Shown here: piece after piece, positions 22,917 to 35,716 of the stretch
How the letters are laid out: each line of letters starts with the position of its first letter
Numbering within the stretch: the first letter of the stretch is position 1
From: Hsuehochloa calcarea
Lineage: Eukaryota > Streptophyta > Magnoliopsida > Poales > Poaceae
Assembly: GCA_036346395.1 (NCBI GenBank)
Contig: CM070606.1
Coordinates: 19,206,915-19,270,914 of the forward strand
DNA: 64,000 bases
Direction of reading: 5' to 3'
Translations under genes and position numbers: made by a program
Notes under the pieces: model-generated
The model's input: the letters and a program-made list of their open reading frames with translations, nothing else
Database searches by the model: none
Told to the model about the DNA's origin: nothing

Positions 22917-25900
22917 TGTAACATCCCAATTTTGAGCTTTAAAAATCTTTTAAATATTGGTAGCAAGAAAATTCATCATTTGGATTTATTTGAATATTAA
23001 CTTAAAAGCTTAAATTGGACTTTTAGAACAAATTGATTTAATGTGCTTAATTCCAATATCAACAATTGCCAAAATTATTTTATTTAGACTCTATATGCTT
23101 GGATATATTTTATAAAATTTTGGAATTTTTCCCAAGCCATTTGCTATTTTCTAATTGCTATTTGCATTTGGATTTACTTAAAAGAAAAACCAAAGAAAAT
23201 CCTTGAAGCGATCTTGGTAGAAGCCCGGCACTATTCCATCGCCTCGGCCCGACTTCCTGCTGCTTCGCTTGCCGCCGTCGGATCGTGATTGGGCGCGGAT
23301 CTCGGCCAGCGTATCTCGCTTCTCTCTCGGCGACGCGTGGGCCGCCCGAGTCGTCGTCTCGACACGGTCTTCTTCCTCCCGCTTCCGCTTTGTCGCCATT
23401 TTTTCGCCGAAGGAGCTCGTCGAAAAATGCGCCAGCGCGTGATTTCTCGCCAACCCCACCAATCAGTAGCCCATGCTATTACGTATCCATCCCCAACGAT
23501 TTAACCTTCAAATCTCGCTCTATCTCCTAAAACCGGAAGATCCCGAACGTGACCGAGGCGGACTCAATTAGGGTTTCCATCTCGATCGCTCCCGAGCCCT
23601 ATAAATACACCCTAGGGTTCCCCTCGTCCTCGCATCCATAGCGGTAGCCCCGTCGATCTCTCGCTCAGGCCCCACATTAGCCCAAAATCCAAACTTTCGC
23701 CGCCTCACGGTTTTCACCGTTTGCGCCTGCCGTCATGGTTCGGCCGTCATCATTGCCTCGCCTTGGCTCGGTGTCGCTCGAGCCACCTCGGTAGCTTTCT
23801 CGTCATGGAATCCCACTCACGCGCCGTCAGACAAAAGCCGTGACCGCCTCCGCTTCTTCTCCACCGCGGTCGCACTTTCACTCTTGCGGTAAGGTCGACC
23901 TAGGTGCGCAATAGCGCAAGATTGCTCTGGTACCCTTGGTCGCCGCGACTTCGCCGCCGATCGCGGTGATACCCTTGGTCCCCAGCCTTGCCGCCGTCGC
24001 CATGCCTCGTCATTGCCGCGTCGACCTCTCGCGCCTCTCACGTCGCCTACGTGTGCATCGTGTGGCGCCCGGATCGGCTGCGCATGCACACATGGCCGGT
24101 TCACGCGCCCGACCTTGCCTCGGCTCGAGGAGGATTCCATCCCGTGGTAGAAGGTTGACAATGGGTCCTACACATCGCTTTTTAATTTAAATATATTTCT
24201 TTTCGAAATTCTCGGTGACGCAAGCATTGCGCAATAATCCAATTTCCTTTATAAAAATAATTCAGGAAATTCAAGAAAATCCAAATTAGGGTTTAATTGA
24301 TTTTCAAATCTTCCAAAGCCCATATCTTTTGCATCCGAAGTCCAATTGAGCCCATTCAAATTTGTCAATTCATATAAAATTAAGATCTATTTAATGGTGA
24401 ATTTTATTTATTTTTGGAGTTTGTTTTGCCTCTGTTATTTATTTGTTTTGTTCCTTTTGTCTCGTTTTGCAGTAGGCGTCGATACTTGGGAATTTTGCAG
24501 AAGAAGGAGCACCTCAAGACCAAGACCAATATCTAGATCTATTCCAAGGCAAGTTATACCTTTGATCATATTGAACCCAGTTTTCAAAATACTTTGTTTC
24601 AATGTATTGCATTCTATTTCAAGTAATTATTTAAATACTTTTGGGTGTAGCTATTAATCCAAATTGTTATGCCACATTGTCTATTGTATGCCATAATCTT
24701 TTGTCACCCTAGGTTGGTTAATTATTAGTTGGTATTATCGTAGCACCAACGTGGGTTGGTTAGATACGATTAGGCGCTTAGCCATGCCACAGTCATCATT
24801 TCATGTGAGAGTTGCAATTATAAATTTGACTAAGTGATTATGGGCTGTGTGATGAATCGTGTGTCTTTGTGTGCTATTACTCGTTGATGGCATGTGTTGC
24901 ACTTAATCAACGGGGTGGGAAAAGATTTAGGCGAGGCAAGTGGTGGATTCTGTGTGAGCGGTGGAGCGTGTGCTATAAACTTTGTGATTTGGGTTAAAAG
25001 CTGGAAGTCTTGCCTTGGTCAATTAAGGACTTAACTTTGTGCGCCATTGAGTGGGCCTTCTTATCACGACCACATGCCTAGTATGAATTTGGGCCTAACT
25101 TAGTAAGTTATGGAGTCTTGACATTGACAACTCGGGTTGTATTTAAGCTATGTGATGAAGGTGGAGGTGTGTCTGCATTGTGTTTGGGTCACATCGCGGG
25201 GCGATTCATTGCATCCACATCCAATGGTGTGTGTCGTTCCAAAGGGTCATGTACAAATTGGACGGCGATAAAGCACACCAGAGTGTCATTGTTTGAGATG
25301 AAGTTTCGAAAGGTTTTGTTATGGTCGTGTGATCGCTTCTGCGATTGTATCGTGTGGGTAAAGTGTACAAACTCTGCAGTGTTAAATCAATCTATTCGAA
25401 TAGCGCGTCCTCGGTTATGGACATGCTCGAATTTCACACGAGGGTAGATTTTCATAAAACAATTGGGAAGGGTCGGTGTGTGAGATAACTTGTTCAGTTT
25501 GTGAAAGAACTTGATTAGGCTGTGTACTTTGTGAAATCAATTGTTAACTTATTATTGTCTATTTGTTTTGAATTATGCTTTCAATCTATTATTTGTATTC
25601 AATTGCAAATGTTGCATTTACGCAAAATAACCACGAAGCCATTCCTTTGGAATAAGCTATCATGTATAAATGCATTACGTGGTATGACTTGCGAGTGCAG
25701 TGTGTACTCACTCTTGCTAAACAAATCATGCAGTGGAGGAGTCGTGCTTTGCTTTTGAAGAAGAGTTCTCTGAAGGTTGAGCGTTAGGGTCTTGATCGAT
25801 CGGTTACTCGTGGTAAATTGATGGGAGCCACCGAGTTTATTTCGTTTCTCTTGCAGTTTATTTCTTTATTATCGACCTTGCATGGCTTAATAAATGTAAA

Positions 25901-26067
25901 CTCAACCGTAAGGTCTCAATGATTATTTGTTATTTAAAGGTACTCGTTTATTCTTATATTCGTTGTATGGATGTGATATTTCATCAATGTTGACCTTGTG
26001 TGCACTAGCGTGATCTGGACTAGTGCGAGAATACCAGAGGGTCAGATTTTCATATTTGGGTCCCGAC
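22917..26067 (+). repeat. gypsy-1 5' LTR
   Basis: Begins TGTAACATCCC. It contains a GC-rich zone (23200-24160), a TATA box at 23600-23607 (CCTATAAATACACCC), and the module CTCTGCAG / CTATTCGAATAG (25392-25403) / GTCC..GGAC. The end is set just before the primer site and is uncertain by about 20 bases. Confidence 0.85.
23600..23607 (+). promoter_or_regulatory. TATA box of gypsy-1 5' LTR
   Basis: TATAAATA in the context CCCTATAAATACACC, kept in the other LTR at 32436-32443. Confidence 0.65.
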
Positions 26068-26072
26068 GGAGG

Positions 26073-26085
26073 TGGTATCGAGCCA
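26073..26085 (+). promoter_or_regulatory. Primer binding site, gypsy-1
   Basis: TGGTATCGAGCCA lies just after the 5' LTR and is close to the initiator-methionine tRNA complement used by many plant retrotransposons. Confidence 0.7.
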
Positions 26086-27281
26086 TACTTGTTGTAGGTC
26101 TTGACCCTAGTTAGATTGGCGTTCTTAGTGAGTCCAAACTATTTTCTAAAGCAAATATTAACTTGCAAGATTAATTGAACTCCTTAACTCATCTCATGTC
26201 TCTCTTGACTCAACTATTCTGAAATTCTTTCTCTCCCATTTGTTTTAAAGTTGTTTTCATATCCTTGTCCATCTTGACGATGCCTCGTCTTGAGTTATGG
26301 AGAGCGCAAGAGGACTTGTCACGTAGAGCTTTGGAAGTTGCTACAAGTACTTGGAGGTTCGATCGTCCATTGTACCGTGGCGGTGTTTGGATTGTGAGCA
26401 GCAGAGATCGTGGAGTGATCGCCATTTGACCGTCGCGAGGGCGAACACCAAGGCAAGCAAACCCTCGAACATCTCGGCTCGAAGGAGTATTTGGATTGAA
26501 GCAATCCGAGTCTTCACGCCTTGCCATCACGAGGATCTGCAACATCTACTCTCGAGAGCTTCGTGACACGATTTTCCGTTATCATCCCGCACTTCCGACG
26601 TGGATCTTGCTGCACGTTTTCCATCTGGAAGGAAGACAACACCACCGTTGTGCATCTTGCCCGATTCGCATTGCTCGGGAGGAATCATTGGAGTTAGCGC
26701 CCACAGAGTGGAGTGTACCTATGAGACTCTTCGAGAGTGAAGAAAGGATCGCCATTTAGAAGAAACTCTTTATGGGCGACACGATCACGAAGAAGACATC
26801 GAGGAAGACCCGGAAGAAGGCGATGGACCGGTGAACCGGAGTAAGAGCAGCGAGAGGCGTGAGCGAAGCACAAGCTTTGCACGAGGGACACTGCTCTATT
26901 GCACCATCCCCGGGACATCGGGATCAGTTTGCAAGGATGCCAGCTCACTTTCAGGTCTACAGCAGGCGGGAGCACCGTCAAGGCTGTGGAGGCTATTTGA
27001 TTGAGTAGTCTGTTCGCGTTGTTTCAGGCTTAGCCAGTTTTATGTCTTGAGTCGCCCTTTAGGCGGTAGTTTGGTGTGCTTAAGTTCGTCCTTATTTTCT
27101 TGTGTGCAAGTATGAGCTGCAAAGGCCCTTAGGCATTTGTTGCAAGCCATACTATTATCTTAATCAATATAAGAGTTTCAGTTGAGTTTTTTTTAAAAAA
27201 TATGTTGTTGGGTTTACCTCCCCGATTAGTTCTCGCCTTATCTTGTGCTTGCTACCTTATCTAACCCCCGGAGATTCACGG
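26086..27281 (+). other. gypsy-1 leader between primer site and gag
   Basis: About 1.2 kb with short broken frames only. Its first 800 bases are repeated at 34929-35716 after the right LTR. Confidence 0.55.
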
Positions 27282-30200
27282 ATGGTTCGGACTCGTCAAA
27301 GGCTGCCGCAAGTGGTTACGATACTCGATGTCGGAAGGGCAGAACAAATCCTCGGAGAAGCAATTCCACCACAAGCACCTTCAGTTGATCTGCAGAATTT
27401 TGGGGCATTCATGGCCGGCTCAAACCGGTGATGTACACCATGATGAATCGGATGCAAGCTATGAATAACGAGCAACAACAATCGACATCACAATGGAACC
27501 CGATTGCTCATGGTCACAATGGATCATCCAAGTTGGTGAGTTTATGAGAACCCGATCCACCAACCTTTTACGGACATGTCTCACGGTAGAAGGCGATGAT
27601 TGGCTACGTGTTATTGAGAGAAAGCTGCGATCACTCAATGCGGCGATCATGAAAAAGTTACGTCGCCTCTCACCGGATGGAAGGCATTGCGCGAATGGTG
27701 GGAAAACTTTGTGCGCGCATGGAACGCAGCAAGACATTACTTGGGAAGAGTTCACAAGCGCTTTTGCCCGATATCATGTACGAGAAGGAATCATGGATCT
27801 AAAGAAGGATGAATTCGTGCTCTCAAGCAAGGAGGAATGTCGGTGATCGACTACCTCAACAAATTCTCTCAACTTGCTCGATATCTTTGCGAGAAGATGT
27901 CGCCAGCGACAAGGCTCGTCAGTCGTTTTACGAAAGGATTGAACACTGGACTTCAAGTCAACTTGATCGCCACACCTTTCTGATTTTCAAGAGTTAATCA
28001 ACAAGGCTTTGATTCTAGAGGATAAGCGCAAGGAATTGGAAGATCATCGTAGCGCGAGAATGGCTCGGCAAAGAAGTCACCAACCCGGTGAGGGCAAGAA
28101 TGATTCCACCGCAGATTTAGCCGTTTTCCACGCAGTCCGCGGACCACCGCACCAACTTGGCACTTCGCCGATTGCTCGAACTTTGCAACCTGCAGATCAA
28201 CCCCAATCCGATAAGCAACCCACAAAATACAACGAGTTTGCTTTACAGCCGTCGGCCGGGGCATTTCGCCAACCGATGTCCGCGAGAATGGGACTATCAC
28301 TCGATCACGCTTCAACCTTGGGAATACACCGGCCAAGGCGCGATACAAGGCAACCATCAAGGAACTTCTCAAGCTACCGGTCAATCAGAGGAGCACACGC
28401 CATCGGTGGTCGAGGTCCGTGTCAACCACGTCACTCTAGAAGGAGCCAAGAAGCACTGACGTTGTCTTGGGTAAGTTCCTAGTAAATTCGATTACACCAT
28501 CGATTCTGTTTGATTACGGAGCTTCGCATTCGTTTGTTTCGGAATTTTTGCAACTAAGAACAAATTGGAAGTTATGCATCTTAAGCATACTCTGTTAGTC
28601 GATCGCTGGAGCAGAGCTAAGTTCTAAAGTTGGATGTTTAGGAGCTAGGCTACTCATATTTGGAGTTGAGTTTCTAGCCAACCTAATAGTTCTAGACACT
28701 CGGACCATAGATGTCATCCTTGGTATGGATTGGTTATCCAAACATAAAGCGATTGCTAGATTGTGGCGAAGAGCGTGACAATTGAGGATACCACGGAAAG
28801 AAAGTAGAATTTCTAGCCACCTCGATGCGTGATGGACATTTGGTAGTCATGATGCGAAGGCGTTTCTTTGGAAGACGTACACGTAGTCGAGATGCAGGAC
28901 GTATTTCGGAAAATTACCGGGAATGCCACGGACCGTGACATTGAGTTTGTCATCGATCTAGTACGTGAACAGCACACAATTTCAAGAGACTCTATCGGAT
29001 GCGATCGATGAACTTGTGGAAATGAAGAAGCGGACAAAGAACTCTGGAGAAAGGTTTTGTAAGACCTAGTTACGTGCGCCATGGGAGCACCGGTTTTGTT
29101 TGTCAGAAGAAAGATGGAAGTATGAGAATGTGTATCGATTATCGTTCTCTCAACGAAGTCACCATCAAGAATAAGTACCCATTGCCCAGAATTGATGATT
29201 TGTTCGACCAGATGAAAGGAGCCGGAGTATTCTCCAAGATCGATCTGCGATCAGTTACCATCGATTGAAGATTTGTCCTAAGGATGTACCAAAGACCGCT
29301 TTCTCAACCGGTATGGACATTATGAGTTTTAGTCATGTCTTTTGGATTGACTAATGCCCTGCCTATTTCATGAACATGATGAACAAAGTATTCATGGAAT
29401 ATTTGGATAAGTTCGTGGTAGTGTTTATTGATGATATTTTGGTATACTCAAAGTCAGAAGAAGAACATACAGAACATTTGAGATTAATCCTAGAGAAGCT
29501 CGGAGGACATCGGTTGTATGCCAAGTTCAGCAAGTGTGACTTTTGGAAGAAGAAAGTTGATTTCCTCGGTCATGTGATGGCAGTGAAGGAGTAGCGATTG
29601 ACCGGAAAGGTTAAAGTCGTAATGAATTGGGAAGCGGCCAAGGCGGTTACTCAAATTCGTAGTTTCTTGGGAATGGCGAGGATACTATCGTCGTTTCATT
29701 GAAGGATTCTCAACAATTGCTAAGCCTCTTACGCAATTATTGAAGAAAGAGAAGAAGTACATTTGGACTGACTTGTGAAGAGAGTTTTCAAGAATTGAAG
29801 AAGCGTTTGACTTGACCCAGTGCTAGTTTTGCTTGGGATATCGCAAGGACTTTGATATCTATTGTGATGCTTGGCGTCAAGGATTAGGATGTGTCCTTAT
29901 GCAAGAAGGAAGAGCGTAAACTTATGCGTCAAGGCAATTAAGGCCTCATGAAGAGAACTATCCTACCCATGATTTGGAATTAGGCTCCGTAGTGCATGCT
30001 TTGAAGATTTAGCGTCATTATCTCATCGGTAATCATTTGTGAAGTCTATCTGATCATAAGAGCACTGAAGTACATATTCACTCGATCCGATTTGAACATG
30101 AGGCAGAGAAGATGGTGGAATTAATAAAGGATTATAATCTTGGAATCCATTACCATCTGGTAAGGCCAATGTATTCTGAATGCCTTTGAGTCGTAAAAGC

Positions 30201-31700
30201 TACGCAATGCTTTGGAAGTAAAAGAGTTGTGTTCGAACTTGGGAGGAATTTGAAGCTACAACTAGAAGTAGTTCGGAAGGATTTGTGGCGACCTAGAAGT
30301 GCAATCTACTGCGAGAGAAGCAGTTCGTGAAGCGCAACCCAAGGATTACGAGTTTCTTGACCTCAAGAAGAAGATGTCGAGAAGGAAAATTTAAAGACTT
30401 CACCATAGATGATCGGGATATCTGTGGATCAATGGGCGTATCGTATGCAGGATATTGATGGTTTAAGACAAGCGATTGAAGGAAGCCCATGACTCAAAGT
30501 ATTCGATTCACCACAGAAGTACTAAGATGTATCGGAGATGTTAAGAATAAGTTTTGGTGGCCAAACTTAAGCGAGGCGTCGCGAGTTCGTTGCCTTATGC
30601 GGCGTGTGTCGAAAGTAAAGGCGGACATCAAAGACCCGCGAGTTGCTACAACCGCTAAAGATACGAGAATGGAAGTGGGAAGAAATCGGTATAGATTTCA
30701 TTGCGGTCTACCCAAGACTCAATCATGTTATGATTCGATTTGGGTAATAGTGGATCGTTTGACTAAGGTTGCCCATTTCTTGCCGATCAAAACCACTTAT
30801 TGAGAGACCGCTTGGCGGAATTGTATATGATAAAAATTGTCAGTCTGCACGGTGTGCCTAAGAAGATAGTGTCAGATCGAGGATCTCAATTCACCTCTCG
30901 TTTTTGGCAGAGTCTACATGAAGCCACAGGAACTCATCGAATTTGATCTTTGCTTATCATCCCAGACGGATGGACAAGCCGAAAGAGTCAACAGAGATAT
31001 TAGAAGATATGTTGAGAGCACATGCCTTAGCTAATGCTACGGTTGGGATAAAAGTTTGCAGTATCTGAATTCTCGTACAACAACGATTATCAAGCCGGTT
31101 TGCAAATATCACCATTTGAAGCTCATGCGGTGGTGCTGCGAACTCCGTTGAATTGTCGAGAGCAATTGAGCGTGTAGTGTTCGGGCCAGATATTATTCGG
31201 GAAGCCGAAGAACAAGTTGCTATGATCAGAGAGAGGTTAAAGATAGCCCAGTCCAGGCAAAAGAGTTATGCCGATAATCGTCGTACGTGACCTCGACTTT
31301 GAACGAGAGGATTTTGTGTATCTGCGAGTTACTCCGCTCGAGAGGTGTTAAGAGATTCCACACCAAAGGGAAGCTTGCTCCAAGGTATGTGGGTCCATTC
31401 AAGGTTTTGGAACACCGTGGAGAAGTTGCGTACATTGGAGCTACGCTGATCGTTAGCGAGTGCATGATGTCTTTCATGTCTCGGTGAAGAAGTGTCTTCG
31501 TGTGTGCTAGAAGAGCGGACCCGTTGGAGTCAATTGAGCCGAAGGAGGATCTCACGTATAAAAAACGACTGTCGAGTTTTGGATGTCACAGAGCGCGCAC
31601 TGAAGCAAAACCGTTCGTTTTGCAAAGTCGGTGGAGTAACCACTCGAAGGAGAAACAGCGTGGGAGCGTGAAGATGAGTGAAAGCCGAGTTCCCTAGCCT
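27282..31700 (+). pseudogene. gypsy-1 gag-pol, many frameshifts
   Basis: In order: retrotransposon gag core (27600-28080, with WWENFVRAW, MDLKKDEF and MSVIDYLNKFSQLARYL in different frames); a zinc-knuckle remnant (RPGHFANRCPREW, about 28250); protease near 28500, where the usual D-S-G reads D-Y-G; reverse transcriptase (29074-29600) with CIDYRSLNEVTIKNKYPLPR and catalytic FIDDILVYS; RNase H (about 29840-30080); integrase (30490-31100) with WVIVDRLTKVAHFLPI; and a chromo-like C terminus with GKLAPRYVGPF and VRWSNHS. Translation would give a capsid and the enzymes for copying RNA to DNA and integrating it, but numerous one- and two-base shifts and stops prevent this. Some shifts may be sequence errors. 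It is described only as a broken element. Confidence 0.85.
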
Positions 31701-31740
31701 TTTCTCTAGCTAGCTAGGAATCTAGGGTCGAGATTCGTTT

Positions 31741-31752
31741 AAGGGGAAGGTT
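31741..31752 (+). promoter_or_regulatory. Polypurine tract, gypsy-1
   Basis: AAGGGGAAGGTT lies directly before the TG of the 3' LTR; it primes plus-strand DNA synthesis in this class. Confidence 0.8.
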
Positions 31753-34700
31753 TGTAACATCCCAATTTTGAGCTTTAAAAATCTTTTAAATATTGGTAGC
31801 AAGAAAATTCATAATTTGGATTTATTTGAATATTAACAAAAAGCTTAAATTGGACTTTTAGAACAAATTGATTTAATGTGCTTAATTCCAATATCAACAA
31901 TTGCCAAAATTATTTTATTTAGACTCTATATGCTTGGATATATTTTATAAAATTTTCTGGAATTTTTCCCAAGCCATTTGCTATTTTCTAATTGCTATTT
32001 GCATTTTCGGATTTACTTAAAAGAAAAACCAAGAAAATCATACGAGCGATCTTGGGCGAAGCCGGCACTATTCCATCGCCTCGGCCCGCTTCCCATGGCG
32101 CCCGCTTCCGGCCGTCGGATCGTGGCTGGGCAGCTTGGATCTCGGCCAGCGCCTTCTCGCCTTCTCTCTGCCGTGGGCCGCTGAGGTCGTCGTCTCGAAA
32201 CCACGGTCTTCTTCCTCCCTTCTCCTTTGTCGCCATTTTTTCGCCCGAAGGAGCTCATCGAAAATTACATAACCGCCCGTGATTTCTGCGCCAACCCCCT
32301 GTCTGTAGCCCGACTATTAGTATCCATCCCAGCCAGATTTAACCTTCAAATCTCGCTCTATCTCCTAAAACCGGAAGATCCCGAGCGTGGCCGAGACGGA
32401 CTCAATTGGGGTTTCCATCTCGGTCGCTCGAGCCCTATAAATACACCTAGGGTTCCCCCTCGTCCTCGCATCCCATAGCGGCGCCGTCGATCTCTCGCTC
32501 GAGCCCCCACATTAGCCCAAAATCAAACTTTCGCCGCCTCGGTTTCGTCGTTTGCACACCGCCGTCGCCGTTCATCCGTCATCGATTGCCTCCTTGGCTC
32601 GGTGTCGCTTGAAGCCACCTCGGTCACGCTTTCGTCGCCAGGAATCCCACTGCGCGCCGCCGTCGAGGCAAAAGTGACCGTATCCGCTTCTTCTCCACCG
32701 CCGTCGCGCCCCGTCACGCCAATTTCTTGGTAAGGTCCGGCACTAGGTGCGCAATAGCGCAAGGATTGCTCTGGTACCCTTGGTCGGCGGCGACTCGCCG
32801 CCGTCGCCGGTGATACCCTTGGTCCCATGCGCGCGTCGGCCATGCCTCGTCATTGCCGCGTCGACCTCTCGTTCCTCTCTGTCGCCTCACGTGTGCATCG
32901 CGTGGCGCCGGATCGACACCAGCGCATGCACACATGGCGGTTCCGCCGCGCCCGAGCCTTGCCTCGGCTCGGAGGACCCGGTCCGCGTGGTAGAGAGGTT
33001 GAATGATGGGTCCCACTGTCGATTTTAATTTAAATATATTTCTTTTAAAAATTCTCGGTACGCAAGCATTGCGCAATAATCGAAATTTCCTTTATAAAAA
33101 TAATTCAGGAAATTCAAGAAAATCCAAATTAGGGTTTAATTGATTTTCAAATCTTCAAAGCCCATATCTTTTGCATCAGAAGTCCAATTGAGCCCATTCA
33201 AATTTGTCAATTCATATAAAATTAAGATCTATTTAATGGTGAATTTTATTTATTTTTGGAGTTTGTTTTGCCTCTGTTATTTATTTGTTTTGTTCCTTTT
33301 GTCTCGTTTTGCAGTGAGGCGTCGATACTTGAGAATTTTGGAAGAAGGAGCACCTCAAGACCAAGACCAATATCTAGATCTATTCAAGGCAAGTTATACC
33401 TTTGATCATATTGAACCCGGTTTTCAAAATACTTTGTTTCAATGTATTGCATTCTATTTCAAGTAATTATTTAAATACTTTTGGGTGTAGCTATTAATCC
33501 AAATTGTTATGCCACATTGTCTATTGTATGCCATAATCTTTTGTCACCTAGGTTGGTTAATTATTAGTTGGTATTATCGTAGCACCAGCGTGGGTTGGTT
33601 AGATACGATTAGGCCTTAGCCATGCCACAGTCATCATTTCATGTGAGAGTTGCAATTATAAATTTGACTAAGTGATTATGGGCGTGTGATGAATCTGTGT
33701 GTCTTTGTGTGCTATTACTCGTTGATGGCATGTGTTGCACTTAATCAACGCGGTGGGAAAAGATTTAGGCGAGGCAAGTGGTGGATTCTGTGTGAGCAGT
33801 GGAGGCGTGTGTGCTATAAACTTTGTGATTTGGGTTAAAGCTGGAAGTCTTGCCTTGGTCAATTAAGGACTTAACTTTGTGCGCCATTGAGTGGGCCTTC
33901 TTGTCGACCACATGCCTAGTATGGTGGGCCTAACTTAGTAAGTTATGGAGTCTTGACATTGACAACTCGAGTTGTATTTAAGCTATGTGATGGGTGGAGG
34001 TGTGTGCATTGTGTTTGGGTCACATCGGCGGAGATGATTCATTGCATCCACGTCCAATGGTGTGTGTCGTTCCAAGAGTTTGTGTGTACAAATTGGGCGA
34101 CGATAAAGCACACCGAAGTGTCATTGTTTGAGATGAAGTTTACGAAAGGTTTTGTTATGGTCGATGATCGCTACAGTGATTGTATCGTGTGGGTAAAGTG
34201 TACAAACTCTGCGAGTGTTAAATCAATCTATTCGAATAGCCGCGTCCTCGGTTATGGACATGCTCGGGAATTTCACACGAGGGTAGATTTTCATAAAACA
34301 ATTGGGAAGAGGTCATTGTGTGAGATAACTTGTTGGTGTGAAAGAACTTGATTAGGCTGTGTACTTTGTGAAATCAATTGTTAACTTATTATTGTCTATT
34401 TGTTTTGAATTATGCTTTCAATCTATTATTTGTATTCAATTGCAAATGTTGCATTTACGCAAAATAACCACGAAGCCATTCCTTTGGAATAAGCTATCAT
34501 GTATAAATGCATTACGTGGTATGACTTGCGAGTGCGGTGCGTACTCACTCTTGCTAAACAAATCAGCGAAGTGGAGGAGTCGTGCTTTGCTTTTGAAGAA
34601 GAGTTCTCGAAGGTTGAGCGTTAGGGTCTTGATCGATCGGTTGCACTGTGGTAAATTGATGGGAGCCACGGAGTTTATTTCGTTTCATTGCTACGTTTAT

Positions 34701-34910
34701 TTCTTTATTATCGACCTTGCATGGCTTAATAAGTGTAAAACTTCGTAGTAAGGTCTCAGCGATTATTTGTTATTTAAAGGTACTCGTTTATTCTTATATT
34801 ACGTTGTATGGATGTGATATTTCATCAATGTTGACCTTTGTGTGCACTAGCGTGATCTGGACTAGTCACGAGAATACACGAGAGGTCGATTTTCATATTT
34901 GGGTCCAGAC
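31753..34910 (+). repeat. gypsy-1 3' LTR
   Basis: Matches 22917-26067 along its length, with TATA at 32436-32443 and CTATTCGAATAG at 34228-34239. It is followed by another primer site and leader, so it also acts as the 5' LTR of a partial second copy. Confidence 0.87.
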
Positions 34911-35716
34911 GGAGGTGGTATCGAGCCATCATTTATTGAGTCTTGACCCTAGTTAGATTGGCCGTTCTTAGTGAGTCCAAAACTATTTTCTAAAGCAAAT
35001 ATTAACTTGCAAGATTAATTGAACTCCTTAACTCATCTCATGTCTCTCTTGACTCAACTATTCTTTGAAATTCTTTCTCTCCATTTGTTTTAAAGTTGTT
35101 TTCATATCCTTGTCCATCTTGGTGGATGCCTCGTCTTGAGTTATGGAGCGCAAGGGAGGACTTGCCGCGAGCTTTGGAAGTTGCTACAAGTACTTGGAGG
35201 GTTCGATCGTCCATTGTCCCAGTGGCGGTGTTTGGATTGTGAGCAGTAGAGATCGTGAGGTGATCGCCATTTGACCGATCTCGCCCGAGCGAGAACACCA
35301 AGGCAAGCAAACCACTTTGACACATCGGCTTCGAAGGAGTATTTGGATTGAAGCAATCCGAGTCTTCACGCCTTGCCATCGAGGATGCGCAACATCTACT
35401 CTCGAGCTTGGTGACCACGATTTTACGTTATCATCCCGCACTTCGGCGTGGATCTTGCGCGCGTTTTCCGTCTCTGAAGGAGAAGACAACGCCACCGTTG
35501 TGCATCTTGCCCGATTCACGGCTGCTCGGGAGGAATCATTGGAGTTAGCGCGCCTGGTGGAGTGTACCTATGAGACTCTTGATTTGAAGAAAGGATCGCC
35601 ATTTTAGAAGAAACTCTTTATGGGCGACACGATCACGAAGAAGACGAAGAGGAAGACCGGAAGAAGGCGATGGGCCGGTGAACCGGAAAAGAGCGGTGGA
35701 GCGTGAGCGAGAGCAC
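34911..35716 (+). mobile_element. Partial second gypsy-1 interior (primer site and leader)
   Basis: A primer site TGGTATCGAGCCA (34916-34928) and about 800 bases homologous to 26068-26870 follow the right LTR. Homology ends around GCGTGAGCGA, where Tat-like sequence begins. This suggests unequal recombination between LTRs or between two copies, followed by deletion. Confidence 0.8.

Larger units (their letters stand above)
22917..34910 (+). mobile_element. gypsy-1: Ty3/gypsy retrotransposon with 3.1-kb LTRs
   Basis: Two long direct repeats (22917-26067 and 31753-34910), both starting TGTAACATCCCAATTTTGAG, flank a 5.7-kb interior with a methionine-tRNA-type primer site, gag, protease, RT, RNase H, integrase and a polypurine tract (AAGGGGAAGG) just before the 3' LTR. 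Order PR-RT-RH-IN and motifs such as KYPLPRIDDLFDQ and FIDDILVYSKSEEEH define Ty3/gypsy. LTRs are highly similar over AT-rich stretches and differ by clusters of small indels in GC-rich stretches. All reading frames are broken. Homology to its own 5' interior resumes after the right LTR, to 35716, so the locus is LTR-interior-LTR-partial interior. Confidence 0.9.
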
